A DNA stretch of 64,000 nt from Mytilus trossulus (Eukaryota; Mollusca; Bivalvia; Mytilida; Mytilidae): positions 22,464,931 to 22,528,930 of the forward strand of contig NC_086386.1 in the NCBI RefSeq assembly GCF_036588685.1, given 5' to 3'. The notes beneath the pieces were generated by a model. The model saw nothing but the letters and a program-made list of their open reading frames with translations. It made no database searches and had not been told where the DNA came from. The position numbers and the translations under genes are program-made. Of this stretch, positions 36,501 to 45,500 are shown piece by piece. Positions within the stretch are counted from its first letter, which is position 1, and every line of letters begins with the position of its first letter.

Positions 36501-39500
36501 TTAGATGAATCAATTAACTGATTGAGATCTTCTTTTTTATTTCGTATAGATTGAAAGTTTATGTTAAGTATCCTGATAGGTTTATGATTTTTTGTAGTGG
36601 CTTTTTGTAATGTTTTGACTTTTGGTTTTGATTTAGTCTTAGCCAAAGGCGATGAAGATGCCTGAGGAGCACCTAAGCTGTTATTGAGTGATGTATCACT
36701 CATACTCCAGTTACTACTTGAATTTAATGATATGCTTGATTGGTTGTTGAATAAGCTAGTGGAAAAATTTGGCATTCCACAATTTGTACATTCCCAGCTA
36801 ATATTGCTAGCATTCATACACTCATAGATGTGAGATGGAATACTCTGACAATTAATGTGAAACCAAGTATCGCAGCTATCACAGCATAGTGCCTTCTGAT
36901 TCCATGTTACTGCTTTTAGGCATGTACCACATGGCCATCTTGGTTTTTTATTTTGACACTTTTGTTTGGTAGCAGGTTTTCTTTTTGGTTTAGTACTTTT
37001 CTTTGGTGGTAATGAATTAGTATTCGGTACCTGTGTGTTAGTGTCAATACTTGTACATGTATTGGATGTATCTAGGTTGTCAAATGGATTTGGTGAAATG
37101 ATTGACTTGTTATTGAAAATAGAAGTGGATATGTTGGGCATTCCACATTGAATACACTCCCAGCTAATGTTGCTGGAGTTCAGGCATTCGTACATTTGTG
37201 AATGTATATTTTGGCAGTCTATATGGTACCAAATATCACAACTATCGCAGCACACAGCTTTGTGTTTAGATGTAACTGCTTTTTTGCATGTACCACATGG
37301 CCACCTTGGTGATCTTGGGCCAGGATTGGTCTCGGTATCTGATGAGTTTGTAATAAGGAGGAGGCATAGATATAGTTTTACTTTATTTTCGGGTTTTCCC
37401 TTCAGTGTTCGAGTTATTCTTAATCTATTATACTGGTGACAGTTGATAAGCATATTTTGGGATGCCTTAGAGAGAGTAACAAAGTTGTCATTGTTAACTA
37501 TGCAATTAGATTGTGCATCAAGAATACTAAATAAGGAGCCTGTAATTGACAAGATAATGAATATATAAATAAACATACCTGGATTTGTTTATGATTTCTT
37601 TGGTCTGTGCTCGAAAATTGATTCGTGAAAAGATTGGTATTTAAATAGAGTTAGCAGAGAAGGCAAGTTAGATCTTCGTCTCCTGGGCAACTCAGGAGTA
37701 CAGGATTGTTGAAAAGCCTTGTTAGTGACAAATATAGTTCAGCAAGATGAAAGTAGTATGTGGTTTGTTTACTTCCGGTGTACAAAGTCATGTGATTTAC
37801 TTTAGCGGTAAATCTTGTTCATTCATAAAAATTTTCAGGTGTTGATTTTGTTATTATTAGGTTTAAATCTGATTTTTTTTTGATTGATTGTATACTTTTA
37901 CCACAATAGTTATGATTTCTATTAAAATTTTAACAAAAATATGTATATTATTTAGGAAAATTCAACTTCTTTCAGAACCCAAAAGTGAACGTCTTTCTCT
38001 ATCCACGCATGCGCAAAAATTGTTAAATTTTGATTTAATAATTGAATAAGCTGATAACAAAAGTCTTGAACTTTAATGACGTGAGTAAATAACGAGAGTA
38101 TTATGTAATTCCCCAGTAAGATTTGTCGTGTTAGTAAAGAACATATCTTTTGTAAAAAAAAAAACAGAATTTTTGTTAGATTTATTTATAATTGGCCTAG
38201 TCACATAAGGGAAGGTAACTCATATATAATGGGAGATAACTCACATAAAGTAATTTTGCAAATAGAATGTGTTGTAAATTTACCTTTATCTTTTGTACCC
38301 AGAAAATAAGTTTGATTTTATTTACATTTGAAAGCATATTATCAGAGCTATCTTCTCATATTTTATATTTACTTCCAATGGTGTATTTTTCTTTTTAGCA
38401 CACAAAATTGGGTTTCCCTATACATTATATACAAAATTGGACAACCCGTAGCATTAAAAATAAACTGTCAACCGTACTTTTTAAAACATTTTAGATAAAG
38501 ACATGATGTGAACTACATTTTAACAAATTATTAAGATATATTAAGAATTTCAATTTAGATCCCCACCATCTTAAGTCATTTTGGTATACGTATACTTACG
38601 TTTTCAGTCTTTGACGAGCAGTATACAATGTAAATAATAGAAAAGTTTCATTTCATAATTGATTTACTATTAATACTCAATATCGTCCATTTCACACATG
38701 ATGAAGAGTATTATATAAAACAGCAAACATAATAACTAGGATTATTACATGTGTTTTAATTTTAAAATTCTTACACAATACGTATATGTCATAACTATGT
38801 AATGTGATATACACACAAGATTCACAAAACCTTAACAAACGTGATAAGGCTTAAATAAATCTACATGATGCCTTTGTTTGTCTGTCACTAGCATATGAAC
38901 TTAAAAATATAAACAACAGATAAACACTATATGAACGTTATTGATGCATCATGATATTGTTTCACTGTTTTAGGTTTTACTCCATAATCATTACTTTACT
39001 ACTTTTGGGAAACTACAATTATGCCTTGATTTCCATAGTACTTTTTTAAGGGGTTATGCTGAGAAATATCATTATTTTTTTAATCCGGGTCTTTATTATG
39101 AATTTTTCGATTTTGTTTTTACAATTCAATGTCACGATTACCATTTTGAAATGCCCCTATGCAAGAAATTGTGTAATTGTAACCATGCAATTTCACACGA
39201 CGTAAAATATTCATCAGATAAATGATAACTTTATTAACAAGAAATTCTGATCAAATATAAAGTGTTGCATAGAAACATTGTGTTTTTTAGCGTGATGTTG
39301 AAGATAGACGAAAGGAAATATTTGCGGAAATCAACGAGATGTTTCAACAAACGCCTTTAATGCAACATTTGGTGATTGAGGATAAAATATTTGTCGACGC
39401 TAAAGACAAAAATGACACAGAAATGGAGAAGATAAAGGAGGTTATAATCAGTGAATCAGAAAGGCAACCAACATGGGGTGAACTTCTTCCAAAATGTTTT

Positions 39501-42500
39501 ATACCTTTAGAGTTAGAATTTGCATCGCTGACTAGACGCAACATTCCTTTGATTACCCTAGAGCATTTAAAGAAAGTAAACGCATTGCAGCCTATAAGAC
39601 CGTTGTCAGAAGATGAGTTGAAGGTATTTCTGAAATTTCAACATTCCATTGGCAAGTTATTGTACTTTGATGAACTTAATTTGGACGACCGTATTATTTT
39701 GTCCCCAACACTTCTCATAGATGCATTTAAATCAATTGTTACAGACAAACGCTTTTGTAAAGGAGACAGAAAAAGAGAAGAAATATGGGATGCTATGGGA
39801 ATGAGAGGAGTGGTATCAAAACAAGCAATACAAGAAGTTTGGAAGAGAAAAAAATATGTGAAATTTTACAAAGACAAAGACTACTTATTAAATGTCATGA
39901 CCCATCTGGATATATTGGTAGAACCAAAGAGATATGATTCTAACCGAACGCGTATACCTGCTGACTTCTACTATGTTGCAAGTATGGTACGAGGTAATGA
40001 TGATTCCGGATACCTTCATTCCACTGGCATGACACAACGAAATATTGCCATTGCCTTTCAATCGACATCTTTGATGATACCACCAGCACTATCTTTCAGA
40101 TTTATCAGTTACTGCTTATCTGTATGGGCGGTAAAGACATATGGGGAAGCAAATGCAGACATGCTATTCCATAGATCAGGAGTGTTCACAATTGACCCTT
40201 CCTTGGATATGTATATTCTTTGCGAAGACGACAAGATAACTGTCCGTCTTGTTCATGCCAGAACAAACGCACTCATTATGAGGGATCTTGCTTCCAGCAT
40301 CAATGAATGTCTAACATCTGCCTTGGAGAAAATAAGTCAGCTGTATATCAGAACAAGTAGCGATCAGAGTCAGACTAATGATGAGTCCTTTGTGACCAGT
40401 GTTTGTTGTAGCTCACCAGATAACCCATGCATCATACCATTCGGAAATCTTGAAGGAAAAATCTGGAAATGTTCTACTCATGGTATTGAACACAACATAC
40501 ATATGATCAAATCGTGGATATCAGGAAAGGTAAGAATCGTACCAAAATTATGTTAGAGACGGAAAACAAATCCAAATCTGATAACTGATTCGGTAAAATA
40601 GAATCTGGAATATCCAACTACATATGCAAAAATACTCCAGTCCTGAAAGATTCAAAACATAAAAGAAAATTGTGAAAACAAGCCAATGTAAATTGACAAT
40701 AAAATTATTGTATTATTCAAACAAATATTATAGTTAATTCTATATTCCTCCAGTTATGTTTCTTTTATTTTAATTATGTATATATTCCTACAGTTAAGTC
40801 TATATTCCTACAGTTAAGTCTATATTCCTCTATTTGAGTCTATATTCCTGCAGTTAAAACTATATTCATGCGGTTAAGTATATATGCCTGCAGTTAAGTG
40901 ACTCTATATTCCTGTAGTTAAGTCTATATTCCTGCAGTTAAGTTTATATTCCGTGAGTTATGTATGTCAATGTAACCCTAATATCTAATTGTTTAATTCC
41001 AGTATGCGATGCAGCAATACTTATGTTTTTTTTCTTCACTTCTATTAGGATGAAGATAGATGTGAACCAGGATGTCCAGGTATTGTATTCTTATTTTGTT
41101 AATGCATTTTTGAATTCTGTAGTATTCGCCCGTTCTAGAAGTAATGACTTTCTTACGTACGATTACATAAAGTTCAAATCATGTAAAAAATGTAAGCAAT
41201 GTATCATTATTATATTTTTAAAAATGTTTCTTATGAAACAAATAAAGATCTGAAAAAAATTTAGTAACATCACTATGGAATTACTGTTCACTCTACCATC
41301 AGAACGCAATCGGAAGCATGAAAATAGAACAGTACATACAGTTCGATAAAGAATTATTGCATAGTAATCGTGTATTAATGTTGAATAGGAAGACATACCA
41401 TAGCAGATTTATATCACATAAAAGGCTGAATTTATGTTTATCAGTAGTTGACATACAACATTATTATCCTTCTCCAACGAATGTCACTTATCAACCATAT
41501 CTTAATCTCGTTAAAATTGTTTAAACGCAATAATTTAGACAAAAATAGACAAGAATACAAAAAATATCAAAGAACAATAACACAATTACACCATGAGAGG
41601 ACGTATAAGTACAGAGCCACGTCATATGTTTCATAATATAACAAAAAGACATAAAGACAAAGCACATTTATTTAGCAAAGATAAAAGGAAATATACAACA
41701 TTTTACCATAGAACGATAACACAATTATGGAATGTATATTTACAGAGCCATGTCAAATAGATATCACCAAAACAAACTAAACAGAAAATATTCATTCAGA
41801 CAAATATCAGAAAACAAAAACACGTTATAAAGATGATAAACAAAGTCAGTATCAAGAATTTATAATTCAAAACCATCGTGTATAAATTTATAAGGTGATG
41901 CAAAATATATATCTACACGGTCTTGGCACCTTCCGCTAATCTTTTTCAGGAAAAAGAACGAGTCGTTCTTTGGCATTCTCCTGGTACAATAACTCTCTGA
42001 TAAGACACTGATGGCGGTTTCATGAGTATGAATAGGAGCTCTTGAATACTAAATAAGTCTGAACATGTATTTCCCATATGCAGTTTAAGTTGGTATATGG
42101 CTTCACTGTTGGGGAAAACTAATATTTCAAAATTATAGGTGTCTTGTTTTCATAGATTCCGATACTAACATTATCATTTGTGTCAAATCGAGGTATTAGT
42201 CTAATAATAACACGAATAAGTTGGATGAAACCGTGTTTTTTTTTATTCTTAAATGTCTAGTACTAAGGGATATCTTAGTGGAACCATACCAGAAAAGATT
42301 GGATTGCTGATGGAATGAAAACATCAATATATCTGAATATGAAATTTAAAGACCTGGTTTGTTTGATATTCTTGTGTTTTGAAAAGGGTCTGATTGAACT
42401 CATATCCAGATGCAAAAAAAAATAATACTTAGGAATGGAGAGGTGCCCCGTTCGTTTCCATTGGAATGCCGACAGTTCGTTCAAATAGGACATGGCTGTT

Positions 42501-45500
42501 GTTTTTACTTAATTCAATTTAAGATGAAAAGTTGAAAACTAAAAGCTCAACTTGCAATACAGCTCGATAGTTTTTTAATGTATTAAACGTCTAAGTAATC
42601 TGATTGTAATGAAATCCAGAAACATATTGACCTAAAACCGTTAATAACTGCAAAACAATTACAATCAAAACCAAGGCGTAAACAAAGACTAACAAAACCA
42701 AAGGGCATTTACATCAACAGTTACAAATGATACATAGGAAACAACACGAACTCTACTAAAAACCGGGAGTAAAATCAGGTGATCCGGAAGGGTAAGCATT
42801 TCCTGCAACGTAAACGGCACCCGTCGTGTTAAAAGAAAGCAGTATACCTCGTTCAATAAAATCAACGTACTTTGCGCTTGCTGTTGACACTGTTGAATAT
42901 TCTATTGTTTGATGTTTGCATTCAACACGTGCTATCTTTTTATGACAGTGACAAACGAGGAGTTTTTGAGAGAGCTACCGTCAGACCTACATCTACGACG
43001 GTTGTCATTAATGTTCAGCTTTAATGAAGTCAGAGAATTGGCAATACATTTAGGATTATCGGTTACAGACGTCGATAACACATTACACACAAGTGATCCA
43101 AAGATATGGAACTTTGAAGTTATTCGACAATGCAGGGATAGCCATGCAGTGACATTTAAAGGAATCAGGGATGCAATAGAAGCAACTGGTAGAGGAAACA
43201 TTCATACACTTTGCAAGGTAAACATTTGTCATGAAAAAGAAACAGAAACGTCTTCCCTTACCTAGTTACATATTTAAATTTTGTGTCGGTTATAAAAAAA
43301 TACAAAAAACTGTGTTTTTATTAGGTCAAATATGAAACAATACCATCAACTTCTCATCGTATATTTATAAATCAAATATAAACAAATTGAAGTTCAAAGC
43401 TGAACACAACAATAACTAAACAAACCTTAGTGTAAATGAAAATCACCCGTGCGCTGATTCAAAACAATACATGAAAACACAAATTTCACTGTATTTCAAA
43501 TAATTCTTTGTTTTTTTGTAAATGCAAAATGCGAGAAGGATAATTTTATACATGTCAAAATGAAATAATGGCACTGTCATATCTGTGATAATAGTATTAC
43601 ATATTAAAAAGTAGCAAACCATCCAAAAATAACATTGCATAACACGGTCAACAGTAGTTTACACATGATTAAAACCATTACATAGATTCAGAAGAGATAT
43701 ATCAAAGTAACATTGAACAATTTGAGATGATATGTTGAAGTCAAGGCTGTATCAATCTTTGATTATTATTTTGTTTTATCTATAGTTGTAATTTATTGCT
43801 GTTCCTTTATCAACTTAAATACGTCTTCGTTGTTTTCTTATAAATTCGTTGCATTTATGAAAATGATAATTGTGTATGCAACATATACATGTAACTTTTT
43901 GTTTTATCTACCTTTATTTATGTTTTGCAGCTTGGGAAAGGTGATTTTATAGGTTTTGGTAAGTTATGTGTATCAAAATATTTATACATAGTCAAGAGGG
44001 ATTTCTTTCTTTTATTAATTATCATGTTTTTTCCTTTACACAATCCCGTCACTTTTGTTGATAGGTGACACGAGGGTAACAGTTCCTTTATATAGATAAC
44101 TGCATGATTTGAGTTCATACTTTGTCTATGTAGTGCTTTGTGTCCGTAGTCTTCTATTTAGCAATAAAGTGTTTTGTGGACTTTGGTAGTCTTATACTTT
44201 CTTTTCAGTTATCCCAGCTCTAAGACTAAAATCATCATTCCCTCGTTCGTTTATTAGTTTGGCGGAAAATATATAAGTCGCATGGTTTGCGAGTAGTTCT
44301 TCATATCTAGTTTGCATCTTAACATGAACAAAAATTATAAGGTTTTACAGCGTGTAGTGTTTGTCTCAGTGTTTTCTTCAACTTTTATTTTAACATTTTG
44401 AATTTTGATATGAGTACAACACCAGAGTTTTACATGTTGTTAAATGTAACTATGTCCGTCTTAATTCGATTTCATTTTTAAGAGCCCTTAGAGTTCAGTC
44501 TGAAAGTGCTATGGTACGAACTTGACTTCAGATAAAAACAAATTTGCTAAATATTACAATTCTTAAATTAGGTTCTGCATACGTAAACATCAGATGAACT
44601 TTATTAAGGTTTATACATATCCTTTAATTGGCTGTGTTGAGATAAACATATGGAAAGTATGATGGGTAGTACTTTTATAGAATTGTGCATTTCTTAAATG
44701 TAAATACATTTCATGAATGTGTAAAAACTTAGACAGATTATACCACAATGACATCCACTTATTACTGTTGGAAGAGACGCCATAGTCCTTAATACAAGAC
44801 TTCGTAGATGTATATCATTTGCATTCCATGTTTTGTATCGGATAATTCTTTTTACTACCAATGTTGAACAACAAAGTCTTATCGGAATTTTTTTTTTTAT
44901 GTGTAGGAACATTGAGAGCGATTTGACAATGTTTTCTAAAGTATTAAGTTTGTGTACGTCATTATATAAATAAACGTCTCAAATAAAAACAAAAAAGTGT
45001 CTTATCGTATCAAATGACGGAGGTTTATCCTATTTGAATCACTTTTCCAACTGTTCTCCCCTCATTTTAAATTCGTCAGCGGGACGAGGAAGAGACATTC
45101 CACGAGTATTTTCGAATGATTAATCAGTTGTATATATATTTTTAGAATACTCTTATGGAAACAAACTCATCATATATACCAGGATTGAAATTAAGTTTTG
45201 AACGATAACAAATGATAAAATGGTTTAAATTAATTCTTATTTCTTCTTCAACAAAATAAGAGGCTTATAAAAAAATATGTTTTAACACTTACGTGACTTA
45301 GGAGGCGACCAAATAGTATTCATAACCAGAACTATCTTTAAAAAAGATATCCGACGTATTTAAATTTGAGTATATTTTAAAACTATCATTTCGATAAGCT
45401 TCAGAAGCACAATGACTTAATGATGCAGGACCTCTTTAATAAAATCTCCATCTGAATGTAACTACTAGAAATTCTTTACTAAGTCTAGTTTATAAGGCAA

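Larger units (their letters stand above)
33541..37800 (-). mobile_element. Intact CR1/Jockey-group non-LTR retrotransposon
   Basis: It consists of a 5' leader of about 220 bp, one long uninterrupted frame (37576-33728), a 3' region of about 150 bp and a (GAA)n tail. It lies antisense in the intron between exons 9 and 10 of the ROCO gene. No frame breaks are visible, so insertion was recent or the copy is under selection. I could not identify the target-site duplication; the 5' boundary is approximate. Confidence 0.85.

Noticed and set aside
40738..40968. Regular 20-bp repeats, considered as a CRISPR array
   Set aside because: Units are contiguous without unique spacers and the DNA is animal; it is a minisatellite.
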